A stretch of DNA of 64,000 nt from Sphingopyxis bauzanensis (GCF_002205675.1 NZ_NISK01000001.1:1030245-1094244), one strand, 5' to 3'; shown: positions 18,734-26,976, counted from the first letter of the stretch. A program made the numbers and translations. The notes: a model not told the origin generated them from the sequence alone.

Positions 18734-20428
18734 TTAGCGTCCGCGGCGGCGAAAGGCAATGGCCGCCGCGAGCAACAGCAACGCAAATCCGACCGGCAGG
18801 ATATTGCCGAAACGCGCGAACAGCGTTGGCGCATGCGCTGACGGTACGATGGTATCGATCCGCCCCGCCGCCTGCATCGGTAGCGATTCACGGATGCGGC
18901 CATCGGCATCGATCACCGCGCTGATCCCGGTCGGCGTCGCGCGCACCACGGGCAGCCCTTCCTCGATCGCGCGCAGCCGCGCCTGCGCCAGATGCTGCGG
19001 CGGACCCCATGCGCCAAACCACGCGTCGTTCGACGGGTTGAAGATGAAATCGGGGCGGTGATCGCGATCGACGACCTGCCCCGAAAAGATGATCTCGTAA
19101 CAGATTTGCAGCCCCGCGCGGCCGAAGTCGCCGAGGTCGAGGGTGCGCGGTCCCGGGCCGGGCCAAAAATCGATGTCGCCGGGGGCGAGCCGCGACAGGC
19201 CGATCGCTGACAGCACCGGACGCAGCGGCAGATATTCACCATAAGGCACCAGATGCGCCTTGTCGTAGCGCGGGCCGAGGGTGCCGTCGGCATGCACGGT
19301 CATCACCGCATTGCGCGCGCCGACAACATCGCCGCTGCGATCGAGTTCGAGCTTGAGCGCGCCGAGCAGCATCAGGTCGCCGGGGTTCATCAGCGCGGTC
19401 AACCGCGCACGTGCCGCGGCGGGCGAGCGGTCGTAATAGACCGCCGGATAACCCCATTCGAGATAATCTGGCACCGCCGCCTCGGGCCACAGGATCAGGC
19501 GCGGCGTCTCATCCTTCGGCGCGGTCAGCCGCGCGAGTTTCGCGAAATTGGCGTCAGCCTTGGCGCCGACCCATTTGTCGGCCTGGCCGACATTGGGCTG
19601 GACGACGGTGATGGGGATGCCGTCTGCTTGAACGAGATCATAACTTGCTTGGTCTATAGTCGTTGCCCACATGAAGAGGACAGGAAACCCGAAAAACATA
19701 ATTGGGCCAAGCATTAGGGTCGAAAAGAATGTTCCATCGCTAAGACCTCGGCGGAACATGGCGGCCCACCGCGGCGCAAACCGTAGTCCCCATCCGATCC
19801 ACAACAGGGCTATGGCAGAAAGTCCGTAGGTACCGATCATCGCCGCGGGACCAGCCAATTGTACGGGCACAAGAAACGCGCTCAACGGGTTCCAGGCAAA
19901 TCCCGTAAACACCCAGCTGCGCAGCCATTCGGTGAGCGTCCACAGCGCGGCAAAGGCGAGGATGAAAGATAGCGTCGCCCCTGCGTAGGCGGGGGCCGGT
20001 GTCGGTGTTGGACCTTCGCTGCTGTGTAAGCCGCCAGCGGCCCCTGCCTTCGCAGGGGCGACGAATTTGGTCACCGCCCAGGCCCCCCACGCTGCCAATG
20101 CCGGATATACCGCCAGATACAGCGCCAGCAGCACGACCGCGATCCACCCCAGCCAGGCGGGCATCGCCGCCTGATAGGTGAACGCCGTCGCGATCCAGTT
20201 CAGCCCGACGACAAAATGTCCGACCCCGAACGCCCAGCCGATCCCGAACGTCCGCCAGCCCTTGGGACTGCGCGCCACGAGTGCCATCCAGCCCGCGAGC
20301 GCTAGCAGCGTCAACGGCCAGAAATTCAACGGCGCAAATCCCGTCGCCGAAACGGCGCCCAGCGTCAGGGCGATCAGCTTGGGCCAGCGGTCGGCGAAAG
20401 CGGCGATGCGGGGGGATAGCGCGGTCAC
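18734..20428 (-). CDS. lnt: Apolipoprotein N-acyltransferase carrying an in-frame repeat insertion
   Basis: Inner-membrane enzyme adding the third acyl chain to lipoproteins. The 564-residue product has an N-terminal bundle of hydrophobic helices and a C-terminal nitrilase-like domain with the Glu-Lys-Cys triad: LILWPEAAVPDY, the Lys of LMLLGALKLE and the Cys of LQICYEIIFSG, plus the hallmark KAHLVPYGEYLPLR. It is about 40 residues longer than typical Lnt. Residues about 123-152 (Ala/Pro/Gly-rich) are encoded by a palindromic repeat and fall in a loop between membrane helices. Confidence 0.93.
   Translation of the reverse strand: MTALSPRIAAFADRWPKLIALTLGAVSATGFAPLNFWPLTLLALAGWMALVARSPKGWRTFGIGWAFGVGHFVVGLNWIATAFTYQAAMPAWLGWIAVVLLALYLAVYPALAAWGAWAVTKFVAPAKAGAAGGLHSSEGPTPTPAPAYAGATLSFILAFAALWTLTEWLRSWVFTGFAWNPLSAFLVPVQLAGPAAMIGTYGLSAIALLWIGWGLRFAPRWAAMFRRGLSDGTFFSTLMLGPIMFFGFPVLFMWATTIDQASYDLVQADGIPITVVQPNVGQADKWVGAKADANFAKLARLTAPKDETPRLILWPEAAVPDYLEWGYPAVYYDRSPAAARARLTALMNPGDLMLLGALKLELDRSGDVVGARNAVMTVHADGTLGPRYDKAHLVPYGEYLPLRPVLSAIGLSRLAPGDIDFWPGPGPRTLDLGDFGRAGLQICYEIIFSGQVVDRDHRPDFIFNPSNDAWFGAWGPPQHLAQARLRAIEEGLPVVRATPTGISAVIDADGRIRESLPMQAAGRIDTIVPSAHAPTLFARFGNILPVGFALLLLAAAIAFRRRGR
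19974..20062. repeat. Palindromic repeat, family C, inside the lnt coding sequence
   Basis: Arms 19974-19998 and 20038-20062 are complementary at 23 of 25 positions (core GCCCCTGC..AGGC..GGGCC). The roughly 90-bp unit is read in frame and encodes an Ala/Gly/Pro-rich segment (APAKAGAAGG ... PAPAYAGAT). Such repeats are normally intergenic. Confidence 0.8.
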
Positions 20429-20461
20429 GCGCGCTGCTTTAGCCGTCCGTCCGCGCCCTCA

Positions 20462-20923
20462 CTAGAGCATATATTTCATCTTGATCGACTGGTGCGTGTC
20501 GCCGGTGACCGCAAAGCTTGCCGATTTGAACTTGGGCGCGCCCATCCCGATCGCGGGATTGCGTGAAAAGCCGAAGCCTTCCTTGGGCATGAACAGCGCC
20601 ATATCCATCTTGTTGTTGCTGTTTTCGTCGTGGACGACGGCGATGGCATAGGTGCCATCGGCGGGGGCGGCGACCTTGAAATGACCCGAGGTTGCGGCTT
20701 TCACCGCCATGCGCACCGACGCCTTGTCCTTGCTGCAGTCGGGGAAGGCCTTGGGGTTGGCGGTCAGGCACACCAGCACCTGTCCCTTGGTGCTGCGCAA
20801 CCCGGTAACGCTGACATCAACCATCGGCGGCGGCGCGCTCGCGGCGGCGGTGAGCAGCGGCAAAATCGCCAAGCCCAATATCGGTGCCGCAAATCTTGTC
20901 CCAGAAACGGAAATACAGGCCAT
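20462..20923 (-). CDS. DUF2141 domain secreted protein
   Basis: A 153-residue protein with a Sec signal peptide (about residues 1-30, hydrophobic ILGLAILPLLTAAASA) and one DUF2141 domain (VDVSVTGLRSTKGQVLVCL, then GTYAIAVVHDENSNNKMD and KEGFGFSRNP). These beta-rich domains are exported and of unknown role; the DENSNNKMD loop could bind a metal. The ATG at 20923 is preferred over 20944. The first 107 bp overlap the 3' end of the sterol-desaturase-family gene in another frame, so the two are surely co-transcribed. Confidence 0.8.
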   Translation of the reverse strand: MACISVSGTRFAAPILGLAILPLLTAAASAPPPMVDVSVTGLRSTKGQVLVCLTANPKAFPDCSKDKASVRMAVKAATSGHFKVAAPADGTYAIAVVHDENSNNKMDMALFMPKEGFGFSRNPAIGMGAPKFKSASFAVTGDTHQSIKMKYML

Positions 20924-21569
20924 AATTCCCCCGGTAAGCGGCATGATGCTGCTCGTGATGCGTTGCGGTTATCAGCCACCGCCCGACTGGTCCATGAACA
21001 AGCGCGCGCGGGAACATTTCCCATCCCATATGATTGCCGACCCCCATGACCGTCATGATCGTCAGCACCAGCCCCAGAACCGCGACATGGATCGGGATCA
21101 GAAACACCAGCACGGGGATGACGATCGCGCCAGTCAGCGCCTCGACCGGATGGAAACTCATCGCCGCCCAGGCCGTCGGCGGGCGGCTTGCGTGATGCAC
21201 CGCATGCGCGATGCGGAACGGCCGCGGCCGGTGCATCCAGCGGTGCGTCCAGTAAAACCATGTGTCGTGGGCGAGCAGATAGGCAAGCAGGCTGACCGGC
21301 AGATACCAAAGCGGAAAGACATCGACGTCGGTATAGATGCGCGTCCAGCCATGCGCCTGCCAACCCCACGCGACCACCCCTGCGGGAATCCCGTAAATCG
21401 CGGCGCTGGCGAGGCTCCAGCCGATCTCGCGGCGCATCTGGGGTTCGAGTCCGCGATAAAGGCCGGGATGTTTGATCCGGGTCGCGAGGGCGAAGCCTCC
21501 GCTGCTGAGCAGATATCGGACCCCGACGATCAGCGTCATCGCCAGCGCAGAGAAAATGATCGCGGTCAT
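20817..21569 (-). CDS. Sterol desaturase / fatty acid hydroxylase family membrane protein; candidate carotenoid hydroxylase
   Basis: A 250-residue di-iron membrane oxygenase of the fatty acid hydroxylase superfamily. It has about four hydrophobic helices and the three His clusters: HDTWFYWTHRWMH (near 100-112), HAVHHASR (near 121-128) and HHEQHH near residue 204. Its position head to head with crtY suggests action on carotenoids; CrtG 2,2'-hydroxylases belong to this superfamily, whereas CrtZ is shorter (about 160-175 residues). Substrate is inferred from context only. The start codon lies in a perfect inverted repeat shared with crtY. Confidence 0.75.
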   Translation of the reverse strand: MTAIIFSALAMTLIVGVRYLLSSGGFALATRIKHPGLYRGLEPQMRREIGWSLASAAIYGIPAGVVAWGWQAHGWTRIYTDVDVFPLWYLPVSLLAYLLAHDTWFYWTHRWMHRPRPFRIAHAVHHASRPPTAWAAMSFHPVEALTGAIVIPVLVFLIPIHVAVLGLVLTIMTVMGVGNHMGWEMFPRALVHGPVGRWLITATHHEQHHAAYRGNYGLYFRFWDKICGTDIGLGDFAAAHRRRERAAADG

Positions 21570-21623
21570 CCGTCCGCCCTAGCCGCCTGCGCGCGCGGCG
21601 GCTAGGGCGGACGGATGACCGCG
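21561..21623. promoter_or_regulatory. Perfect 27-bp-arm inverted repeat covering both divergent start codons
   Basis: Arm 21561-21587 is the exact reverse complement of 21597-21623, with a 9-nt spacer. The arms include the start codon of the hydroxylase gene (21567-21569, minus strand) and of crtY (21615-21617), so both proteins begin Met-Thr-Ala and both leaders are identical. Only 45 bp separate the two start codons, leaving little room for two ordinary promoters. Confidence 0.85.
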
Positions 21624-22772
21624 TCCGAACCCGATTATTGCGACATTGCCGTCGTCGGCGGCGGCCTGGCGGGCGGGCTCGCGGCGCTGGCGCTCGCGGC
21701 GAAGAGCCCCGCGCTCGATGTGCGGCTGATCGAACCCGATGCGATCGGCGGCAATCATATCTGGTCTTTCTTCGACAGCGACATTGCCAAGCGCGATCGC
21801 TGGCTCGTCGCGCCGCTCGTCCGCTACCATTGGGACCGCTATGATGTCGCCTTTCCGGCGCGCGAGCGCCGGGTGCGGATGGGGTATAAGAGCATCACTG
21901 GCGAAGCGCTCGCCGAGGCAGTTGCCGCGGCGCTTCCCGCGGGGCGGATCATTGCCGACAAGGCGAAGCATGTCGCGCCCGATCATGTGCTGCTGGCGCG
22001 CGGCGGGCGGCTGTCGGCAAAGCATGTCATCGACGCGCGCGGCACCGGCAAAACGTCGATGCTCGATTGCGGCTGGCAGAAATTCGTCGGGCAGGCGCTG
22101 ACCGTCGAGGGTGGGCATGGCATCGAGCGTCCGCTCGTCATGGACGCGACGGTTGAGCAACTGGACGGCTATCGCTTCGTCTATCTGCTGCCCTTTGATG
22201 CCCGGACGGTCTTTGTCGAAGACACCTATTATAGCGACAGCGCAGACCTGGATGTCGACGCGGTACGCGACCGGATCGCGACCTATGCGGCGCGGCGGCA
22301 GTGGAATGTCAGCGCAGTCACGCGCGAGGAAACCGGTGTGCTGCCCGTCGTCGTTGCGGGCGATTTCGACCGGCTGTGGCCCGCGATCGACCGCACCGCG
22401 CGGATCGGGGCGCGCGCCGGGGTGTTCCACGCGATGACAGGCTATTCGCTGCCCGATGCCGTGCGCACCGCGGCGGCGCTGCCCGCGCTGATCGATCGCG
22501 GCGATCTAGGCGTGCGGCTGCGCGCGCGTGCCGCAGCATCATGGCGCCGCCAGCGTTTTTACCGGATGCTCGGTGCGATGCTGTTCCGGGCCGCCGATCC
22601 GGACGAGCGTTACCGAATCTTTCAGCGCTTTTACGGCCTCGCGCCCGGCCTGATCGCGCGCTTCTACGCGGGGCGGTCGAACACTGCCGACAAATTACGC
22701 ATCCTGTCGGGCAAGCCGCCCGTATCTGTACGCCGCGCAATTGCGGCGCTTGCAAAACTGGACTGGAAATGA
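21615..22772 (+). CDS. crtY: Lycopene beta-cyclase
   Basis: FAD-dependent enzyme closing the two beta rings of lycopene to give beta-carotene. The 385-residue product starts with the dinucleotide-binding motif DIAVVGGGLAGGLAAL (residues 7-22) and has the CrtY-type GGNHIWSFFDSD segment, RMGYKSITGEALAEAV and, later, LPFDARTVFVEDTYYSD and HAMTGYSLPDAVRTA. The last 4 bp overlap the crtI start (ATGA). The start is fixed by the dinucleotide motif and lies inside the inverted repeat. Confidence 0.92.
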   Translation: MTASEPDYCDIAVVGGGLAGGLAALALAAKSPALDVRLIEPDAIGGNHIWSFFDSDIAKRDRWLVAPLVRYHWDRYDVAFPARERRVRMGYKSITGEALAEAVAAALPAGRIIADKAKHVAPDHVLLARGGRLSAKHVIDARGTGKTSMLDCGWQKFVGQALTVEGGHGIERPLVMDATVEQLDGYRFVYLLPFDARTVFVEDTYYSDSADLDVDAVRDRIATYAARRQWNVSAVTREETGVLPVVVAGDFDRLWPAIDRTARIGARAGVFHAMTGYSLPDAVRTAAALPALIDRGDLGVRLRARAAASWRRQRFYRMLGAMLFRAADPDERYRIFQRFYGLAPGLIARFYAGRSNTADKLRILSGKPPVSVRRAIAALAKLDWK

Positions 22773-24253
22773 CGCGTAGCGCTATTGTTATCGGCGCCGG
22801 TTTCGGCGGCCTCGCGCTCGCCATTCGGCTGCAATCATCGGGGGTCGCGACGACGATCGTCGAGGCGCGCGACAAGGCGGGCGGGCGCAGCTATCACTGG
22901 CAGCGGCAGGGGTTCACCTTCGACGCCGGGCCGACGGTGATCACCGACCCACCGTGCCTTCAGGAACTATGGACGCTCAGCGGGCAGGAAATGGCCGCCG
23001 ATGTGACGCTCGACCCGGTGATGCCCTTTTACCGGCTCAACTGGCCTGACGGCACCAACTTCGATTATTCGAACGACGAAGCGGCACTGAATGCCGAAAT
23101 CGCGAAGCTCAATCCCGCCGACGTTGCGGGGTATGAAAAATTTCTGACCTATTCAAAGGGGGTGTATGAGGAGGGCTATGTCAAGCTCGGCTCTGCGGCC
23201 TTCCTCGACTTCGCCTCGATGATCAAGGCGGCCCCGGCGCTGATGAAATATCAGGCCTGGCGCAGCGTCTATTCGATCGTGTCATCCTATGTGCAGGACG
23301 AACGATTGCGGCAGGCGCTGTCGTTCCACACCCTGCTCGTCGGCGGCAATCCGATGAACACCAGTTCGATCTACGCGCTGATTCACACCATCGAAAAAGA
23401 GGGCGGCGTGTGGTTCGCGCGCGGCGGCACCAACAAGCTGGTCGCGGGCATGGTTGCGCTGTTCGAGCGGCTGGGAGGAACGCTCCGCCTCGCCGACCCG
23501 GTGACCAAGATCGAAACGCAAGGCGACCGCGCGACCGCGGTGCAGACCGCGAGCGGCTGGCGCGCCGAAGCGGACATGATCGCCTCGAACGGCGACATGA
23601 TGCACAATTATGCCGCGCTGCTGTCGGACCATCCGCGCGGCAAAAAAGCCGCGAAATCGCTGGCGCGCAAACGCTGGTCGCCATCGCTGTTCGTTGTCCA
23701 TTTCGGGGTGAAGGGCGAGTATCCGGACATCGCGCACCACAGCATCCTGTTCGGTCCGCGCTACAAGGGGCTGCTCGACGACATTTACAAGAACGGCGTG
23801 GTGCCCGATGACTTCTCGCTCTACCTCCACCACCCGACCGCGACCGACAAGGCGATGGCGCCGGGCGGCTATTCGACCTTCTACGTCCTCGCCCCGGTCG
23901 CGCATCTGGGCAAGGCGAAGGTCGACTGGGACGGCGCATTCGGCCAGCAATTTGCCGATGCGATCCTCGACGAGGTCGAGGCGCGGGTGCTGCCGGGACT
24001 TAAGGCCAATCTGGCAACCAGCTTCCACTACACCCCTGCCGATTTCGGCCGCGATCTGTCAGCGCATCTCGGCAGTGCGTTCAGCCTCGAGCCGGTGCTG
24101 TGGCAAAGCGCGTGGTTCCGGGCGCATAATCGCGATGATGTGATTTCGAACCTGTATTTCGTCGGCGCGGGGACGCATCCGGGGGCGGGAATTCCAGGGG
24201 TGGTCGGGAGCGCCAAGGCGACCGCAAAGCTGATGCTGGAAGGCCCGGAATAA
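22769..24253 (+). CDS. crtI: Phytoene desaturase
   Basis: Bacterial CrtI-type FAD enzyme converting phytoene to lycopene (four desaturations) at the membrane. The 494-residue product begins with AIVIGAGFGGLALAIRLQSSG and has GRSYHWQRQGFTFDAGPTVI, characteristic of CrtI, and the C-terminal signature YFVGAGTHPGAGIPGVVGSA. The true start is the ATG at 22769 inside the last crtY codons; the frame is open upstream but that part is crtY in another frame. Length matches CrtI (about 490-500). Confidence 0.94.
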   Translation: MTRSAIVIGAGFGGLALAIRLQSSGVATTIVEARDKAGGRSYHWQRQGFTFDAGPTVITDPPCLQELWTLSGQEMAADVTLDPVMPFYRLNWPDGTNFDYSNDEAALNAEIAKLNPADVAGYEKFLTYSKGVYEEGYVKLGSAAFLDFASMIKAAPALMKYQAWRSVYSIVSSYVQDERLRQALSFHTLLVGGNPMNTSSIYALIHTIEKEGGVWFARGGTNKLVAGMVALFERLGGTLRLADPVTKIETQGDRATAVQTASGWRAEADMIASNGDMMHNYAALLSDHPRGKKAAKSLARKRWSPSLFVVHFGVKGEYPDIAHHSILFGPRYKGLLDDIYKNGVVPDDFSLYLHHPTATDKAMAPGGYSTFYVLAPVAHLGKAKVDWDGAFGQQFADAILDEVEARVLPGLKANLATSFHYTPADFGRDLSAHLGSAFSLEPVLWQSAWFRAHNRDDVISNLYFVGAGTHPGAGIPGVVGSAKATAKLMLEGPE

Positions 24254-24260
24254 CAAAAAA

Positions 24261-24340
24261 CCGTTCGCATCGAGCGAAGTCGAGAAGCCCATCAGGCTGG
24301 AAATGACGCTGGGTGTCTCGACTTCGCTCGACACGAACGG
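24261..24340. repeat. Palindromic repeat, family A copy 2 (crtI-LOG gap)
   Basis: CCGTTCGCATCGAGCGAAG at 24261-24279 faces its near-complement ending at 24340 (GTGTCTCGACTTCGCTCGAC...). It is the same element as 6374-6455 and lies between crtI and the LOG gene. Confidence 0.75.
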
Positions 24341-24354
24341 GTAAGGGAAAGTTT

Positions 24355-24936
24355 ATGAAACGTCTTGCCGTCTATTGCGGGTCCGCGACCCCTGCCGATC
24401 CAATCTATATCGAAACCGCGCGCCATGTTGGCCGCACGCTGGCCCAGCGCGGCATCGGCGTCGTCTATGGCGGCGGGCGGCTTGGGCTGATGGGCGCGGT
24501 CGCCGACAGCGCACTCGAAGCCGGCGGCGAGGTGATCGGGGTGATCCCCGACGCGCTGGTCGGTACCGAGGTGGCGCACCGGGGCTGCACCGAATTGCAC
24601 GTCGTCAGCGGCATGCACGAACGCAAGAAGATGTTCACCGACCTATCCGACGGTTTCCTCACCATCCCTGGCGGCGTCGGCACGATGGACGAATTGTGGG
24701 AAGCGATCAGCTGGGCGCAGCTAGGTTATCACAGCAAGCCCGTCGGCCTGCTCAACGCGGCCGGCTTCTACAACGACCTGATCGCGTTCAACCAGAATAT
24801 GATCGAGGTCGGTTTCATTCGCCCCGCGCACGCCGGGATCATGATCGTCGACGCCGGGCTCGACGATCTTCTGAGCAAGATGGCGACTTATGAACCCCAT
24901 GCGCCGATCTTTGCGATGAAGGCCGACGATCTGTAA
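24355..24936 (+). CDS. LOG-family protein (lysine decarboxylase-like fold)
   Basis: A 193-residue TIGR00730/LOG protein. The motifs YGGGRLGLMG (near residues 38-47) and PGGVGTMDELWEA (near 103-115) are those of cytokinin riboside 5'-monophosphate phosphoribohydrolases, which hydrolyse the N-glycosidic bond of modified AMP; in most bacteria the true substrate is unknown. The ATG at 24355 follows GTAAGGGAAAG. Its stop overlaps the crtB start by 1 bp (TAATG), so it heads a LOG-crtB-pnuC-nadR-like operon. Confidence 0.85.
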   Translation: MKRLAVYCGSATPADPIYIETARHVGRTLAQRGIGVVYGGGRLGLMGAVADSALEAGGEVIGVIPDALVGTEVAHRGCTELHVVSGMHERKKMFTDLSDGFLTIPGGVGTMDELWEAISWAQLGYHSKPVGLLNAAGFYNDLIAFNQNMIEVGFIRPAHAGIMIVDAGLDDLLSKMATYEPHAPIFAMKADDL

Positions 24937-25895
24937 TGGACGCGGCGGGGGTCTATGACGCGCACGCCCTCCACGGTTTCGCGCACGACAGCATCGCGCG
25001 TGGCTCGAAAAGCTTCGCGCTCGCCAGCCAGTTGTTCGATCGCGAAACCCGCGAACGCGTCTGGCTGCTCTATGCCTGGTGCCGCGCCGCCGACGATCTG
25101 ACTGACGGTCAAGACCATGGCGGCGCGATGTCGCAGGACCATGATGCGCAGGCAGCGCTCGCGCGCATCCGCACCCTCACCGACGCCGCTTTTGCCGGGC
25201 AGCCGACGGGCGACCAGGCATTCGACGCGCTCGGCTATCTGCTTACCGAGGTGGCGATCCCGCGCGCCGTCATCGACGACATCATCGCGGGCTTTGCGCT
25301 GGATGCCGACGATTGGCGCCCGCGCAGCGAGGCCGACCTGCTGCGCTATTGCTATCATGTCGCGGGCGCGGTCGGGGTCGCGATGGCGTTGGTGATGGGA
25401 GTTGACCCTGCCGACGAGGCGACGCTCGACCGTGCCTCCGACCTCGGCATCGCCTTCCAGCTCGCCAACATCGCGCGCGACGTGGCCGAGGATGCCGCCG
25501 CCGACCGCTGTTACCTGCCGATCGAATGGATCGTCGAACTCGACATCCCGCCGGGCCAGCACATGCACCCCGCCTTTCGCGGCCGCCTGTCGGTGATGGC
25601 GAAATGGCTCGCCGAAATGGCCGCGGAATATGAAGCATCGGCGCGCTGGGGCGCACGCAAGCTGCCGCCGCGCAGCCGCTGGGCGGTTCTCGCGGCGGCG
25701 GGCATCTATGGCGACATTGCACGCGAAGTGCGCGCGCGCGGCGATCATGCGTGGGACCACCGCGCCAGCACGACGCGGCTCGCCAAACTCGGCTGGATCG
25801 CGCGCGCGGGCTGGTCGGTGCTGCGGCGCCCGCCGGGCCACCGGATCAGCCGCGACGGATTGTGGACGCGTCCACGGCTGGATGCGCCGACGTGA
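24936..25895 (+). CDS. crtB: Phytoene synthase
   Basis: Condenses two geranylgeranyl diphosphates to phytoene, the first committed carotenoid step. The 319-residue squalene/phytoene synthase fold has the first Asp-rich region in LYAWCRAADDLTDGQD (near 46-61) and the second in QLANIARDVAEDAAADRCYLP (near 173-193). GSKSFALASQLF is the usual N-terminal block. It overlaps the LOG gene by 1 bp and pnuC by 4 bp (GTGA). crtE and crtZ are not in this window. Confidence 0.93.
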   Translation: MDAAGVYDAHALHGFAHDSIARGSKSFALASQLFDRETRERVWLLYAWCRAADDLTDGQDHGGAMSQDHDAQAALARIRTLTDAAFAGQPTGDQAFDALGYLLTEVAIPRAVIDDIIAGFALDADDWRPRSEADLLRYCYHVAGAVGVAMALVMGVDPADEATLDRASDLGIAFQLANIARDVAEDAAADRCYLPIEWIVELDIPPGQHMHPAFRGRLSVMAKWLAEMAAEYEASARWGARKLPPRSRWAVLAAAGIYGDIAREVRARGDHAWDHRASTTRLAKLGWIARAGWSVLRRPPGHRISRDGLWTRPRLDAPT

Positions 25896-26461
25896 CGCAG
25901 ATCGAATGGCTGGCTGCGGCGTTGGTCCTGATCAACGTCGCGCTCGTCGCGCTGCGCAGCGTGTGGAATTATCCCTTCGCGCTCATCGCGGTCAGCCTTT
26001 ACGCCGTCGTTTTCTATGACGCGCGGCTGTATAGCGACATGGTTTTGCAGGGCTTTTTCTTTGCGCTCAATCTTTACGGCTGGGCCAGCTGGCTGCGCGC
26101 CCGCAATGACAGCGGCGTCCCGGTCGGCTGGATGGACGGGGCGTCGCGTCAGGCTTGGGCCGCGGTGACGATCGTCGCATGGGTAGCGTGGAGCTTTGCG
26201 ATGGATCGCTACACCGATGCGGTGGCGCCCTGGATCGATGGCGCAATCGCTATGCTCAGCATCACCGCGCAATGGCTGCTTGCGCGGCGGCGGATCGAAA
26301 GCTGGTATCTGTGGATCGTCGTCGACCTGATCGCGATCCCGCTCTTCGCATCGCGCGGACTGTATGCCACGAGCGCGGTCTATGTCGTGCTGCTCGGCCT
26401 GTCGATCGACGGGCTGATCCAGTGGCGCCGCGCCGCGGCAACGGGCAGCGTGGCAGTATGA
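25892..26461 (+). CDS. pnuC: Nicotinamide riboside transporter PnuC
   Basis: A 189-residue inner-membrane protein with about seven hydrophobic segments. It has PnuC landmarks: WNYPFALIAVSLYAVVFYDARLYSDM (near 23-48), FFALNLYGWASWLR and the C-terminal WYLWIVVDLIAIPLF. PnuC takes up nicotinamide riboside by facilitated diffusion driven by intracellular phosphorylation. The start is a GTG at 25892 overlapping the crtB stop. The next gene is a NadR-like kinase (ATGA overlap), which matches the expected transport-kinase pair. Confidence 0.88.
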   Translation: MTQIEWLAAALVLINVALVALRSVWNYPFALIAVSLYAVVFYDARLYSDMVLQGFFFALNLYGWASWLRARNDSGVPVGWMDGASRQAWAAVTIVAWVAWSFAMDRYTDAVAPWIDGAIAMLSITAQWLLARRRIESWYLWIVVDLIAIPLFASRGLYATSAVYVVLLGLSIDGLIQWRRAAATGSVAV

Positions 26462-26976
26462 CGCACCATATTTGTTTCCATGGCGCCGAAAGCACGGGCA
26501 AATCGACGCTGGCACCGCGCCTCGCGCTGCGGCTCGGCGGGCTCGTCGTTCCCGAATATGGCCGCACCTATGCCGAGGCCAATGGGACCGACCTCGACGA
26601 CATCGACCTCCTGGCGATTTTCGACGGCCATAACGCGGCCACCCGCGAAGCGCTGGCGCAAGACCCCGACTGGTTGATCTCCGATACCGATGCGTTGATG
26701 ACGCAGGCTTGGGCGATCATGCTGCTCGGCCGCCGCTTGCCCGAAATCGACCAGTGGAATGAAACCGCCGACCTTTACCTCGTGCCGGCGATGGACCTGG
26801 AGTGGCAGGAGGACGGCACCCGCCTGTTCGGTAGCGACCTGGCACGGCGGCAGTTCATGGATGTCGCGATCGGCGAGCTCGAACGGCGCAAGCTCAAATG
26901 GGCTTGGGTCCGGGGCGGCGGCGACGCGCGTCTGCAAAGCGCGCTGGCAGCGATAAAGGCGGCGGGGGTGGGGTGA
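26458..26976 (+). CDS. NadR-like ribosylnicotinamide kinase (AAA ATPase fold)
   Basis: A 172-residue P-loop kinase with Walker A GAESTGKSTL (residues 9-18), PEYGRTYAE near residue 34, ISDTDALMTQAWA near residue 73 and a C-terminal segment ending with alternating Ala/Lys. This is the arrangement of the C-terminal kinase domain of NadR without the N-terminal adenylyltransferase and HTH domains. With pnuC directly upstream (4-bp overlap) it should trap nicotinamide riboside as NMN. Specificity is inferred from that pairing. Confidence 0.82.
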   Translation: MTHHICFHGAESTGKSTLAPRLALRLGGLVVPEYGRTYAEANGTDLDDIDLLAIFDGHNAATREALAQDPDWLISDTDALMTQAWAIMLLGRRLPEIDQWNETADLYLVPAMDLEWQEDGTRLFGSDLARRQFMDVAIGELERRKLKWAWVRGGGDARLQSALAAIKAAGVG

